A DNA stretch of 64,000 nt from positions 11,888-75,887 of the forward strand of contig NZ_PYBW01000087.1 of assembly GCF_003205575.1 (NCBI RefSeq), read 5' to 3'. The notes under the pieces are model-generated. The model had not been told where the DNA came from, did not search any database, and saw nothing but the letters and a program-made list of their open reading frames with translations. The translations under genes were made by a program, and so were the position numbers. This DNA is from Streptomyces tateyamensis (GTDB lineage: Bacteria > Actinomycetota > Actinomycetes > Streptomycetales > Streptomycetaceae). Below are positions 32,378 to 43,995 of this stretch, piece after piece (position 1 is the stretch's first letter; each line of letters opens with the position of its first letter).

Positions 32378-33337
32378 TCACCCCCCGGCCGCCCGGCCGA
32401 TCCGCCCGCCCAGCTCCCGCAGGTGCGCCACCAGCTCGGCCGGCTCCTCGACCCGGAACTCGCAGCCCAGCGCGAGCAGCCGGACGGCCAGCCACTCCAG
32501 CGTGTCCCCGCTGGTGTGCACCCGGCAGCGGTGCTCGTCCAACTCCTCCACCCGTACCGGCGTTCCGCCGAACCGCCGAACCGCCTCCGCAGCAGGCAGT
32601 TCCAGCACCGCGACGGCCTGCCGGGCCTCGGCGTGCAGCCGCAGGCTCCGCGAGACGTAGGCGGCGGCGTCCGCGGCGGGCGGGCGGCGCGGCTCCACCC
32701 GCACCCCGGTCGGCCGCGGTTCGGCGACCCGGTCGACCCGGAAGATCCGCCAGTCCTCGCGGTCGTTGTCGAAGGCGACCAGGTACCAGCGCCGCCCGGT
32801 GGCGACCAGCCGGTGCGGCTCCACCAGCCGGCGGCTGCGGGCGCCGTCGCCGGCCTGGTAGTCGAACCGCAGCCGCTCCCCCGCGGCGACCGCCCCGGCC
32901 AGCACCACCAGCAGTTCGGCGTCCACCACCGGCCCGGCACCGAGCAGCGGCACGGTGGCCGCTCCCAGGGTGGCGACCCGGCGGCGCAGCCTGGACGGCA
33001 GCACCTGCTCCAGTTTGGCCAGGGCCCGCACCGCGGCCTCCTCGATCCCGCTGACGGCGCTGACCGCGGCCGAGCGCAGGCCGACCGCGATCGCCACCGC
33101 CTCCTCGTCCTCGAGCAGCAGCGGCGGCATCGCCTTGCCGGCGGCCAGCCGGTAACCGCCGACCGCACCCATGCTGGCCTGCACGGGGTAGCCGAGCTCG
33201 CGCAGCCGGTCGATGTCGCGGCGGATGGTGCGGGTGGTCACCCCGAGGCGCTCGGCCAGTTCGCTGCCGGGCCATTCGCGCGGGGTCTGCAACAGCGAGA
33301 GCAGGCTCAACAGCCGGGCGGGGGTGTCGGTGCTCAT
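32378..33337 (-). CDS. WYL-domain (YafY-type) transcriptional regulator
   Basis: A 319-residue regulator. An N-terminal HTH_11-type domain (RLLSLLSLLQTPREWPGSELAERLGVTTRTIRRDIDRLRELGYPV) precedes a WYL ligand domain (about 140-225, with RWYLVAFDNDREDWRIFRVDR) and a WCX C-terminal extension. WYL proteins respond to small ligands or nucleic acids and act as repressors or activators. It is divergent from a DHA2 efflux gene across 149 nt, so control of that exporter is the simplest inference. Confidence 0.93.
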   Translation of the reverse strand: MSTDTPARLLSLLSLLQTPREWPGSELAERLGVTTRTIRRDIDRLRELGYPVQASMGAVGGYRLAAGKAMPPLLLEDEEAVAIAVGLRSAAVSAVSGIEEAAVRALAKLEQVLPSRLRRRVATLGAATVPLLGAGPVVDAELLVVLAGAVAAGERLRFDYQAGDGARSRRLVEPHRLVATGRRWYLVAFDNDREDWRIFRVDRVAEPRPTGVRVEPRRPPAADAAAYVSRSLRLHAEARQAVAVLELPAAEAVRRFGGTPVRVEELDEHRCRVHTSGDTLEWLAVRLLALGCEFRVEEPAELVAHLRELGGRIGRAAGG

Positions 33338-33486
33338 CGGCCGGGGGTGGCGGGCGCGGCGAGAGCGGCAGGCGCGCCGGGGGCGTCGGGATCCATGGGG
33401 ACAGCATGGCGGACAACTAGGACCGGAACTGACCTACATGCCGCCTACCGTCGTGCCATCGACATCGGCGGAGAGGGCCAACGACC

Positions 33487-34992
33487 ATGACCACCAGTCC
33501 CGCGAGCGCCGACCGGCGCCGCTGGATCGCACTCGCGATCGTGATGACCGCGTCCTTCATGGACCTCGTGGACGTCACCATCGTCAACGTCGCGGTCCCC
33601 AGCATCCAGCGCGACCTGCACGCCACCTTCAGCTCGGTCCAGTGGGTCACCGCCGGGTACGCGCTGGCCTTCGCGATCGGCCTGATCACGGGTGGGCGGC
33701 TGGGCGACATCCATGGCCGCAAGCGGATCTTCCTGCTCGGCATCGGCGGCTTCACCGTGGCCTCCGCGCTCTGCGGCCTGGCCGGCGGGCCGGCCATGCT
33801 GGTGGCCACCCGGCTGCTGCAGGGCGGCACCGCGGCGCTGATGGTCCCCCAGGTGCTGGCGATCATCCACAGCTCCTTCCCCGCGCACGAGCGCGGCAAG
33901 GTCTTCGGCATGTTCGGTGCCGTGGTCGGGCTCGGCGCGGTGAGCGGTCCGCTGCTGGGCGCGCTGCTCACCCAGTGGGACCTGGCCGGCCTGCAGTGGC
34001 GGCCGATCTTCCTGATCAACCTGCCGGTGGGGCTGGTCGGCCTGCTGCTCGGCCGCCGCTTCATCGACGAGTCGCGGGCCGAGCGCAGCCTGCGGCTGGA
34101 CCTGGGCGGCATGGCGCTGCTGGCGCTCGGCCTGCTGATGCTGCTCTACCCGCTGACCCGGGGCCGCGAGGACGGCTGGCCGGCCTGGGGCTTCGTCACG
34201 ATGGGGCTGAGCCTGCCGGTGCTGGCGCTGTTCGTCCGGTACGAGCGGTTCAAGGCGCGCAAGGACGGCTCGCCGCTGGTCGAGCTCTCGCTGTTCCGGG
34301 TCCGCAGCTTCGCGGCGGGCATCGGGGTGCAGCTGGTCTTCGGCCTGACCTGCGGGATCTTCTTCCTGATCTGGACCCTCTACATGCAGCTGGGCCTGGG
34401 CTGGAGCCCGCTGCACGCGGGGCTGACGGGCATTCCGTTCTCCCTGGCGGTCTCCGTCGCGGCCGGCCTGTCGGTGCAGCAGCTGGTCCCGCGGTTCGGC
34501 CGCCGGGTGCTGCAGGCAGGGGCGCTGGTGATGGCGCTGGGCGTGCTGCTCTACCTGTGGGAGTCGGGCCGGTACGGGGTCGGCATCCACTCCTGGCAGA
34601 TGGCACTGCCGCTGGTGGTGATGGGCGCGGGGATGGGCCTGATCGTGGCGCCGCTGACCGAGGCGGTGCTGGCCGAGGTGCCGCGCGAGCACGCCGGCTC
34701 GGCCTCCGGGCTGATCAACACCACCCAGCAGCTGGGCAACGCGCTCGGCCTGGCACTGGTCTCGGTGGCCTTCTTCACGGTGGTGGACGCGGCCGGGCCG
34801 GGCGAGGCGGTCGGCGCGGTCTTCAACCACGCCTTCGGCCACGCGCTCTGGTGGCTGGTCGGCACCCTCACCGCGGTCTTCGTGCTGATGTTCGCACTGC
34901 CCCGCAAGGCACCCGCCCAGCCGCAGCCGGTCGAGGACCAGGACCGGGCCCACGGCCTGGAGCAGGACCGCGCGCCCGAGCTGGTGCGCTGA
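33487..34992 (+). CDS. DHA2-family MFS drug exporter
   Basis: A 501-residue membrane transporter of the 14-helix DHA2 (EmrB/QacA) type. Landmarks are MDLVDVTIVNVAVPSIQRDL in helix 1, GRLGDIHGRKRIF (motif A), and the GAVVGLGAVSGPLLG antiporter motif C. It should export drugs or metabolites with proton exchange. The ATG has GGAGAGGG upstream. It is divergent from a WYL regulator. A second DHA2 gene of different sequence occurs at 39910. Confidence 0.93.
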   Translation: MTTSPASADRRRWIALAIVMTASFMDLVDVTIVNVAVPSIQRDLHATFSSVQWVTAGYALAFAIGLITGGRLGDIHGRKRIFLLGIGGFTVASALCGLAGGPAMLVATRLLQGGTAALMVPQVLAIIHSSFPAHERGKVFGMFGAVVGLGAVSGPLLGALLTQWDLAGLQWRPIFLINLPVGLVGLLLGRRFIDESRAERSLRLDLGGMALLALGLLMLLYPLTRGREDGWPAWGFVTMGLSLPVLALFVRYERFKARKDGSPLVELSLFRVRSFAAGIGVQLVFGLTCGIFFLIWTLYMQLGLGWSPLHAGLTGIPFSLAVSVAAGLSVQQLVPRFGRRVLQAGALVMALGVLLYLWESGRYGVGIHSWQMALPLVVMGAGMGLIVAPLTEAVLAEVPREHAGSASGLINTTQQLGNALGLALVSVAFFTVVDAAGPGEAVGAVFNHAFGHALWWLVGTLTAVFVLMFALPRKAPAQPQPVEDQDRAHGLEQDRAPELVR

Positions 34993-35041
34993 GCAGCTGA
35001 CGGCCCGCCACCTGGTGCCGCGTCAGGACCCGGCGCGGCGC

Positions 35042-36703
35042 TCAGTCGCGGTGGAGCAGCAGCAGCGCCGCGTCGTCCTCGGCCTCCAGCCGGCTGCCCA
35101 GGGTGTCGCGGACGTGGTCGGCCAGCGCCGGGAGCTGCGCCGGGCCGGTCCGCAGCACCTCGGCCAGCCGGTCCAGGCCGAGGTCCAGGTCCTCACCGGG
35201 CCGCTCGACCAGCCCGTCGGTGTACAGCAGCATGGTGGCACCGCGCGGCAGGTGGAAGCCGGCCGCCGGGTAGCCGTCCGGGTCCCAGTCGGACGGCAGG
35301 CCCAGCGGCAGGCCGGGGGGCAGCGCGATGCGCTCCACCCGGCCGTCGGGCAGCCGCAGCAGCGGTGGCAGGTGGCCGGCGTTGGCCAGGCTGACCTCGC
35401 CGCCGGTCAGGTCCACCCGGGCGTACAGGCAGGTGGCGAACCGGTCGGCATGTAGTTCGGCCAGGAAGGCCGAGGCGCGCTCCAGCACCGCCGAGCACTG
35501 GTGGCCCTCGGCGGCGTAGGCGGTCATCGCGATCCGCAGCTGGCCCATCACCGCGGCCGCCTCGGTGTCGTGCCCCTGCACGTCGCCGATCGCCACCGCC
35601 ACCGCGCCCTCGGAGAGCGGCACCGCGTCGTACCAGTCGCCGCCGATCCAGGTGCCGACCCGGGCGGTGCGGTAGCGCACGGCCAACGATCCGCCGCGCA
35701 GCAGCGGCAGCCGGCGCGGCAGCATCGCGCTCTGCAGGCCGGCCGCGATCTCCCGGGACTGGTCGACCAGCATGGCCCGCTGCAGCGACTGGGCGATCGC
35801 GCTGGCCAGCGTGGTCAGCAGGGTCCGGTCCTCGCTGCTGAAGGCGCGCCGGCCCTCGTACACCAGGGCCAGCGCGCCGATCGGGCGCCCCTGGGCGATC
35901 AGCGGCAGGAAGGCGCCCGCGGTGGCCTTGGTGTCGATCAGCTGGTCGGCCAGGTCGGGGTAGCGGCGCAGGAAGCCGGCCAGCGAGGTGAAGAAGGCGG
36001 GCTCGCCGGAGCGCACCACGTCGTTCATCGGCCACGGCTCGGTCAACCGGGCCCGGCGCAGCTCGCGCACCTTGATGTTGACCCGGCCGACCGCGCCGAC
36101 CAGCCGGATCCGGCCCTGGTCGACCACGCCCAGGGTGATCCCCTGCGCGCCGAGCCGGCGCATGCTCTGGTCGCCGGTGAGCACGGTGACCACGTCGTCC
36201 ACGGTGAGCGCCTCGCCGAGCGCGTCGGCCACCTCGCGCAGAGCCGACTCCTGGCGCTGCCGGTCGTCCTCGGCCATCAGCCGCAGCGCGGAGTGCGAGA
36301 GCTCGTGGGTGGCGTCCCGGACCACGCCGACCACCCGGGTGCCCGGCCGCTCGGGCCACTGCGAGTCATGGGCCAGCTGCCCCTGGCAGTGGGTCCAGCG
36401 CATCGTGCCGTCGCGCAGCTTGATCCGGAAGTAGCTGCTGTACGACTCGGCCCGGCCGGTCTTGATCGCCTCGACCAGCTTGTGCAGCCGGATCTGCTCC
36501 TCCACCGGGATCCGCCGGTTGAGCCCGGCGGCGAACCCCTCGTACTCCTCGGGCTCCAGGTCGAACACCGCCAGGCCGCTGGCGTCCAGCGTGAAGCGGC
36601 CGGTGACGGTGTCCCACTCGAAGCAGCCGAGCCCGTTGGCGGCCAGCGCCTCCGCCTGGTCCAGCTGCGGTACGGCGCCCTGACTGTCGTTCAGCGCGGT
36701 CAT
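35042..36703 (-). CDS. PAS-GAF-PP2C (SpoIIE-type) protein phosphatase (second copy)
   Basis: A 553-residue cytoplasmic phosphatase. A PAS domain covers about 15-140 (CFEWDTVTGRFTLDASGLAVF...), a GAF domain about 150-315 (TAGAFLPLIAQGRPIGALALVYEGRRAFS), and a SpoIIE/PP2C domain about 330-553 with IGGDWYDAVPL, IGDVQGHDTEAAAVMG and AEDDAALLLLH. Each supplies a metal-binding acidic residue. The product is predicted to dephosphorylate a serine on an anti-anti-sigma factor. It sits upstream of a universal stress gene on the same strand, which supports a stress-signalling role. Confidence 0.92.
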   Translation of the reverse strand: MTALNDSQGAVPQLDQAEALAANGLGCFEWDTVTGRFTLDASGLAVFDLEPEEYEGFAAGLNRRIPVEEQIRLHKLVEAIKTGRAESYSSYFRIKLRDGTMRWTHCQGQLAHDSQWPERPGTRVVGVVRDATHELSHSALRLMAEDDRQRQESALREVADALGEALTVDDVVTVLTGDQSMRRLGAQGITLGVVDQGRIRLVGAVGRVNIKVRELRRARLTEPWPMNDVVRSGEPAFFTSLAGFLRRYPDLADQLIDTKATAGAFLPLIAQGRPIGALALVYEGRRAFSSEDRTLLTTLASAIAQSLQRAMLVDQSREIAAGLQSAMLPRRLPLLRGGSLAVRYRTARVGTWIGGDWYDAVPLSEGAVAVAIGDVQGHDTEAAAVMGQLRIAMTAYAAEGHQCSAVLERASAFLAELHADRFATCLYARVDLTGGEVSLANAGHLPPLLRLPDGRVERIALPPGLPLGLPSDWDPDGYPAAGFHLPRGATMLLYTDGLVERPGEDLDLGLDRLAEVLRTGPAQLPALADHVRDTLGSRLEAEDDAALLLLHRD

Positions 36704-36719
36704 CGGGCTCGACGCTCCG

Positions 36720-37193
36720 TCAGGTGTCCTGCCGCGGTGCCCGGACCACTACCACCGGGCAGGGCGCGTGCTCCACCACGTGCCGGCTCACCGAGCCGAG
36801 CAGCACCCCGGTGAAGCCGCCCAGCCCGCGGCTGCCGACCACCAGCAGCTCGGCGCCCTCGGCCTGGCGCAGCAGCGCGGCCGCGGCCGGTCCGGGCAGC
36901 ACCAGCCGGCGGACCTCGACACCCGACGCGTCGGACGCCCCTCCCCCGGCCGTCTCGCGCGCGACCGCCTCGGCCAGGATCCTGCCCGCCAACTGCTCCG
37001 GCTCCAGGCCCTCCGTCGGCGGCGGCAGCACGCCCACGGCCAGCGTGTAGTAGCCGGGCAGCTCCCAGACGTTGACCGCCTCGACCACCCCGGCCCCGGT
37101 GGCCGCGGCCTGGGTCAGCGCCCAGCGCAGCGCGGCGGCCGCCGGGTCGGAGCCGTCCACGCCGACCACGATGCGACGCTCGTTGCCCGCCAT
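36720..37193 (-). CDS. Universal stress protein (UspA family)
   Basis: A 157-residue single-domain UspA protein. It opens RRIVVGVDGSDPAAAALRWAL and ends with the ATP-binding loop VVGSRGLGGFTGVLLGSVSRHVVEHAPCPVVVV, i.e. G-x2-G-x9-G-S. It should bind ATP. ATG 37193 is the family start. It lies between the phosphatase and the Clp ATPase genes on the same strand; with only one base separating it from the Clp stop, these genes probably form one stress operon. Confidence 0.93.
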   Translation of the reverse strand: MAGNERRIVVGVDGSDPAAAALRWALTQAAATGAGVVEAVNVWELPGYYTLAVGVLPPPTEGLEPEQLAGRILAEAVARETAGGGASDASGVEVRRLVLPGPAAAALLRQAEGAELLVVGSRGLGGFTGVLLGSVSRHVVEHAPCPVVVVRAPRQDT

Positions 37194-37194
37194 C

Positions 37195-39750
<2,556 letters not shown>

Positions 39751-39909
39751 CGATCTCACCTGACTGCGGGAGGAGGTGGTCCGCTCCCCACCCTGACCCG
39801 GCAGTTGACTGCACGCCACCGGAGTGCACCCCCTCGGGAACCGGACGTTCTGTGACGTGATCGGGTGCAAGCGGCTGCGCCCGCCGCCCGGAGCGAGCAG
39901 GATCGAGCC

Positions 39910-41397
39910 ATGGAGAACGGGATCAGGCTGAAGAGCGCCCAGGGCCGCTGGGTGGTGCTGGCCGCCGCCCTCGGCTCGGGCATGGCGATGCTCGACGGCA
40001 CCGTGGTCAACGTGGCGCTGCCGCACATCGGCGCCGACCTGGGTGCCTCGCTCGCCGCCCTGCAGTGGACGGTCAACGCCTACCTGCTCACGCTGGCCGG
40101 GCTGATCCTGCTCGGCGGCTCGCTGGGCGACCACTACGGGCGGCGCCGGGTCTTCGTGATCGGGATCTGCTGGTTCGCCCTCGCCTCGGCGCTGTGCGCG
40201 CTGGCCCCCAGCATCGGGGTGCTGATCGCGGCCCGGGCGCTGCAGGGCATCGGCGGCGCGCTGCTCACCCCGGGCTCGCTGGCCCTGCTGCAGGCCGCCT
40301 TCCATCCCGACGACCGCTCCGGCGCCGTGGGTGCCTGGTCCGGCCTGGGCGGGGTGGCCACCGCGGTCGGCCCGTTCCTGGGCGGCTGGCTGGTCAGCGG
40401 TCCCGGCTGGCGGTGGATCTTCGTGCTCAACCTGCCGGTGGCCGCCGCCGTGGTGTTCCTGACGCTGCGCCACGTCCCGGAGAGCCGTGACGAGGAGGCC
40501 ACCGGCCGGTTCGACGTGCCGGGCGCGGTGCTGGCCGCCCTCGCGCTGGGCGGGGTGACCTACGCGCTGACCGAGGCGGCCGAGGGCTTCTCCCCCGCGG
40601 TCGCCGTCTCGGCCCTGGCCGGGGTGCTGTTCGGGATCGCCTTCCTGCTGGTGGAGCGGCGCACCCCGGAGCCGATGCTGCCGCTCGGGCTCTTCTCCTC
40701 GCGGCTGTTCACCGTGGTCAACCTGGCCACCCTCGGCATCTACGGGGCGCTCGGCGGGATCTTCTTCTACCTTCAGGTCCAGTTGCAGACGGTGGCGGGC
40801 TTCACCCCGCTGGTCGCCGGGGTGGCCTTCGCGCCGGTGACCCTGCTGATGCTGCTCTTCTCGGCCCGGGCGGGGCGGCTGGCCACCCGGATCGGGCCGC
40901 GGCTGCCGCTGACGCTGGGTCCGCTGGTGGCGGCCGCCGGAGTGCTGCTGATGCTGCGGATCGGCCCGCAGGCCTCCTACTGGACGGACGTGCTGCCCGC
41001 CGCGGTGGTCTTCGGCGTCGGGCTGACCGCGCTGGTGGCGCCGCTGACCGCGACCGTGCTGGCGGCGGTGGAGGTGCGCCGGGCCGGCATCGCCAGCGGG
41101 GTCAACAACGCCGCCGCCCGGGCGGCCGGCCTGCTCGCGGTGGCCGCGCTGCCGCTGCTGACCGGGCTGAGCGGCGAGCAGTACCGGGTGGCGAGCTCGG
41201 TGGACGCCGCCTTCCGCAGCGCGGTGCTGATCTGCGCCGGGGCGCTGGTGGCGGCCGGCCTGCTGGCGCTGGTCGCGGTCCCCGGGCGCACCGCGCCGCC
41301 GGCCGCGGCCGCGGCCGAGCCGGACGTGACCTGGTACTGCGGCTCGACCGCGCCCCCGGTGGACCCCGGGCACCGCAGCCCGGAGTCCGCCGCCTGA
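39910..41397 (+). CDS. DHA2-family MFS drug exporter (second)
   Basis: A 495-residue 14-helix exporter. It begins with MAMLDGTVVNVALPHIGADL and GGSLGDHYGRRRVF (motif A), and contains GAWSGLGGVATAVGPFLGGWL (motif C). Its C-terminal tail is Ala/Pro-rich. It should be a proton-driven drug exporter. It is divergent from the Clp gene and convergent with purB (27 nt between stops). No dedicated regulator is adjacent. Confidence 0.92.
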   Translation: MENGIRLKSAQGRWVVLAAALGSGMAMLDGTVVNVALPHIGADLGASLAALQWTVNAYLLTLAGLILLGGSLGDHYGRRRVFVIGICWFALASALCALAPSIGVLIAARALQGIGGALLTPGSLALLQAAFHPDDRSGAVGAWSGLGGVATAVGPFLGGWLVSGPGWRWIFVLNLPVAAAVVFLTLRHVPESRDEEATGRFDVPGAVLAALALGGVTYALTEAAEGFSPAVAVSALAGVLFGIAFLLVERRTPEPMLPLGLFSSRLFTVVNLATLGIYGALGGIFFYLQVQLQTVAGFTPLVAGVAFAPVTLLMLLFSARAGRLATRIGPRLPLTLGPLVAAAGVLLMLRIGPQASYWTDVLPAAVVFGVGLTALVAPLTATVLAAVEVRRAGIASGVNNAAARAAGLLAVAALPLLTGLSGEQYRVASSVDAAFRSAVLICAGALVAAGLLALVAVPGRTAPPAAAAAEPDVTWYCGSTAPPVDPGHRSPESAA

Positions 41398-41424
41398 CCC
41401 GCCGTCACCGGCCGGTGCTGCTCG

Positions 41425-42855
41425 TTACAGGATGTCCCCGGGGGCGTACTTGGCCGCCGCCGGGTACCGGGCCGCGACCTCGCCGATCCGCTCGACCAGC
41501 GCGGCCACCTGGGCGCCGGCCGCGCCGGTGAAGGAGAGCCGGTCGGCCAGCAGCGCGTCCAGCGCGGCCCGGTCCAGCGGGATCCGCTCGTCGGCGGCCA
41601 GCCGGTCCAGCAGCTCGTTCTCCCGGGCGCCGGCCCGCATGGCGAGCGCCGAGGCGACCGCGTGCTCCTTGATCACCTCGTGGCCGACCTCGCGGCCCAC
41701 CCCGGCCCGCACCGCGCCCATCAGCACCTTGGTGGTGGCCAGGAACGGCAGGTAGCGGTCCAGCTCGGCCTCGATCACGGCCGGGAACGCGCCGAACTCA
41801 TCGAGCACGGTCAGGAAGGTCTCCAGCAGGCCGTCGAAGGCGAAGAACGCGTCCGGCAGCGCGACCCGGCGCACCACCGAGCAGGAGACGTCGCCCTCGT
41901 TCCACTGGTCGCCGGCCAGCTCGCCGGTCATCGAGGCGTAGCCGCGCAGGATCACCGCGAGGCCGTTGACCCGCTCGCAGGACCGGGTGTTCATCTTGTG
42001 CGGCATCGCCGAGGAGCCGACCTGGCCCTCCTTGAAGCCCTCGGTCACCAGCTCGTGACCGGCCATCAGGCGGATCGTCTTGGCCAGGCTGGAGGGGGCC
42101 GCGGCCAGCTGCACCAGGGCGGTGAGCACCTCGAAGTCCAGCGAGCGGGGGTAGACCTGGCCGACGCTGGTGAAGACGTTCTCGAAGCCGAGGTGGCCGG
42201 CCACCCGCTGCTCCAGCTCGGCGAGCTTGCCGGCGTCCCCGCCGAGCAGGTCGAGCATGTCCTGGGCGGTGCCGACCGGGCCCTTGATCCCGCGCAGCGG
42301 GTAACGGGCGATCAGCTCCTCCAGCCGGGCGAAGGCGACCAGCAGCTCGTCGGCGATGCTGGCGAAGCGCTTGCCGAGGGTGGTGGCCTGCGCGGCCACG
42401 TTGTGCGAGCGGCCGGCCATCACCAGTTCGGAGTGGTCGGCGGCCAGCCGGCCCAGGCGCACCAGCACCGCGACGGTGCGGTCGCGGACGTGCTCCAGCG
42501 ACTGGCGCACCTGCAGCTGCTCGACGTTCTCGGTCAGGTCCCGGGACGTCATGCCCTTGTGGATCTGCTCGTGGCCGGCGAGCTCGCTGAACTCCTCGAT
42601 CCGCGCCTTGACGTCGTGCCGGGTGACCCGCTCGCGGTTGGCGATGGAGGCCAGGTCCACCTGGTCCACCACCCGCTCGTAGTCGGCGACGGCGGTGGCC
42701 GGGACCTCGATGCCGAGGTCGCGCTGGGCCTTCAGCACCGCCAGCCACAGGTGGCGCTCGAGGACCACCTTGTGCTCGGGGGACCACAGCTGGGCCAGGG
42801 TGGCCGAGGCGTACCGGGCGGCCAGGACATTGGGGATCAAGGGCTTCGCGCTCAC
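41425..42855 (-). CDS. purB: Adenylosuccinate lyase
   Basis: A 476-residue enzyme of purine synthesis. It splits adenylosuccinate to AMP and SAICAR to AICAR, releasing fumarate. The fumarase/aspartase-superfamily signature GSSAMPHKMN is present at about 265-275, as are MTSRDLTENVEQLQ and GRSHNVAAQATTLGKRF, which contribute active-site residues. The start is GTG 42855, where the family sequence (IPNVLAARYAS) begins. Length is as expected. Confidence 0.96.
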   Translation of the reverse strand: MSAKPLIPNVLAARYASATLAQLWSPEHKVVLERHLWLAVLKAQRDLGIEVPATAVADYERVVDQVDLASIANRERVTRHDVKARIEEFSELAGHEQIHKGMTSRDLTENVEQLQVRQSLEHVRDRTVAVLVRLGRLAADHSELVMAGRSHNVAAQATTLGKRFASIADELLVAFARLEELIARYPLRGIKGPVGTAQDMLDLLGGDAGKLAELEQRVAGHLGFENVFTSVGQVYPRSLDFEVLTALVQLAAAPSSLAKTIRLMAGHELVTEGFKEGQVGSSAMPHKMNTRSCERVNGLAVILRGYASMTGELAGDQWNEGDVSCSVVRRVALPDAFFAFDGLLETFLTVLDEFGAFPAVIEAELDRYLPFLATTKVLMGAVRAGVGREVGHEVIKEHAVASALAMRAGARENELLDRLAADERIPLDRAALDALLADRLSFTGAAGAQVAALVERIGEVAARYPAAAKYAPGDIL

Positions 42856-42957
42856 GCTTCGCAAGCCTAACAGTCGAGGTCAGCGCCGCCCGCAGGCAGG
42901 CCCTACCGGGCCGGCGGCCCCTTGGTCAGGGTGGTGACGCCGCCGCCGAGCGCCGGC

Positions 42958-43018
42958 AGCAGCACCAACCGGGGCACCGGCCAGCACCACCAACCGGGGC
43001 ACCGGCCAGCACCACCAG
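42958..43018. repeat. Short tandem repeat, about 25-bp unit
   Basis: A unit containing CAACCGGGGCACCGGCCAGC and CACCAC is repeated twice with a third partial copy. It lies between purB and the MarR gene, in a stretch with no coding evidence. Copy number is low, so it may simply be replication slippage. Confidence 0.6.
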
Positions 43019-43058
43019 GCGGCCAGTACGTCGTCCTCCCACCCCCGCACTGCCGCGC

Positions 43059-43499
43059 TCAGCCCTCGAGCAGTGGCAGCAGTTGGGCGCACATGGCCAG
43101 CAGTGCGGCCCGCTGCCCGGCGTCCAGCGCGTCCAGTGCGCGGTGCGCCCGGACCATGTCGGCGCGGATCTGCTGGAGCACCGCACGGCCGGTCTCGGTG
43201 ATGGTGACGATCTTGACCCGGCGGTCGGTGGCGGCCGCCTCACGGCCGGCGAAGCCGAGGGCCTCCAGCCGGTCCACGATCCCGGTCACGTTGGACGCGT
43301 CGCAGCCCAGCCGGCCGGCCAGCGCCCGCATCGGGACCGCATCGGTGACCACCCCGAGCGCCTTGGCCTGCGAGGAGCTCAGCCCGTGCCGCGCCGCCGC
43401 CCCCGCGAAGTCGACGAAGAAGGCGGCGCTGACCGCTGCCACCGCGTCCATCAGGTCGGCGGTGGTGATCTCGGGGCCGGCGGTCGTCATGGGAGCCAT
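43059..43499 (-). CDS. MarR family transcriptional regulator
   Basis: A 146-residue winged-helix regulator. The DNA-binding part is LSSSQAKALGVVTDAVPMRALAGRLGCDASNVTGIVDRLEALGFAGREAAATDRRVKIVTITETG. ATG 43499 is chosen, though an ATG three codons later is possible. It is preceded by an AT-rich palindromic site at 43515-43527, most likely its own operator. No obvious target gene is adjacent; DUF3037 lies upstream in the same direction. Confidence 0.9.
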   Translation of the reverse strand: MAPMTTAGPEITTADLMDAVAAVSAAFFVDFAGAAARHGLSSSQAKALGVVTDAVPMRALAGRLGCDASNVTGIVDRLEALGFAGREAAATDRRVKIVTITETGRAVLQQIRADMVRAHRALDALDAGQRAALLAMCAQLLPLLEG

Positions 43500-43514
43500 G
43501 GGATCAGATTACGC

Positions 43515-43527
43515 ATAAAAGCTTTAT
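43515..43527. promoter_or_regulatory. AT-rich inverted repeat (MarR operator candidate)
   Basis: ATAAA and TTTAT arms around AGC, overlapping a perfect AAAGCTTT palindrome, lie 15 nt before the marR start. Such AT-only symmetry is rare in this GC-rich sequence and typical of MarR binding sites. Confidence 0.55.
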
Positions 43528-43584
43528 TAACTCCAGGTTTGACCCGTTGAACGAGCTGCCCCGGTGGACGAGCGGTTCGACCGG

Positions 43585-43995
43585 CTACGCGACCAACTGC
43601 GCGAACAGCCGGGCCAACTCGCCCGCCGGATCCGCGGTCAGCCCGGTGTGGACCGGGCCGGGCTGGACCACGGCGCTGCGCGGGGCGGTGAGCCAGCGGA
43701 ACCGCTGACCCGGGGAGTCCTTCGCCGCCGGGCCGGCCGCCTCGCCGCCGGCCGCGACCGCCTCGATCCCGCGCAGCGCCCGGGCCACCCCGGCCAGGTC
43801 CACCGCCGGGTCCAGCGCCAGCAGCTTCGCCTCGGGCAGCAGGGTGCGCACCACCAGCCGGTCCTGCCAGCGGCAGTAGAGCAGCACGCCGAGGTTGACG
43901 CACTCGCCCCGCTCCACCCGCGGCACCGCCCGCACCACCGCGTACTCGTACTCCCGCAGCTCCTGCTGCTCCGACATGTCCGTCACATCCGTCAC
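43585..43995 (-). CDS. DUF3037 family protein, coupled to HipA-like kinase
   Basis: A 136-residue protein. It contains YEYAVVRAVPRVERGECVNLGVLLYCRWQDRLVVR, the DUF3037 core, and a C-terminal PHTGLTADP-type segment (VHTGLTADPAGELARLFAQLV). GTG 43995 overlaps the upstream kinase stop (GTGA) and has a perfect GGAGGTGA site; this decides the start. DUF3037 genes often lie beside HipA-like kinase genes, but no biochemical role is settled. The tight coupling suggests that the two proteins form a complex or a substrate-modifier pair. Confidence 0.88.
   Translation of the reverse strand: MTDVTDMSEQQELREYEYAVVRAVPRVERGECVNLGVLLYCRWQDRLVVRTLLPEAKLLALDPAVDLAGVARALRGIEAVAAGGEAAGPAAKDSPGQRFRWLTAPRSAVVQPGPVHTGLTADPAGELARLFAQLVA

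Noticed and set aside
39751..41373. Uninterrupted antisense reading frame across the second DHA2 exporter, continuous with the Clp gene
   Set aside because: It lies opposite a clear transporter gene and has the Gly/Arg/Gln-rich composition of an antisense GC-rich shadow. The Clp family sequence and its ribosome binding site begin at 39750.
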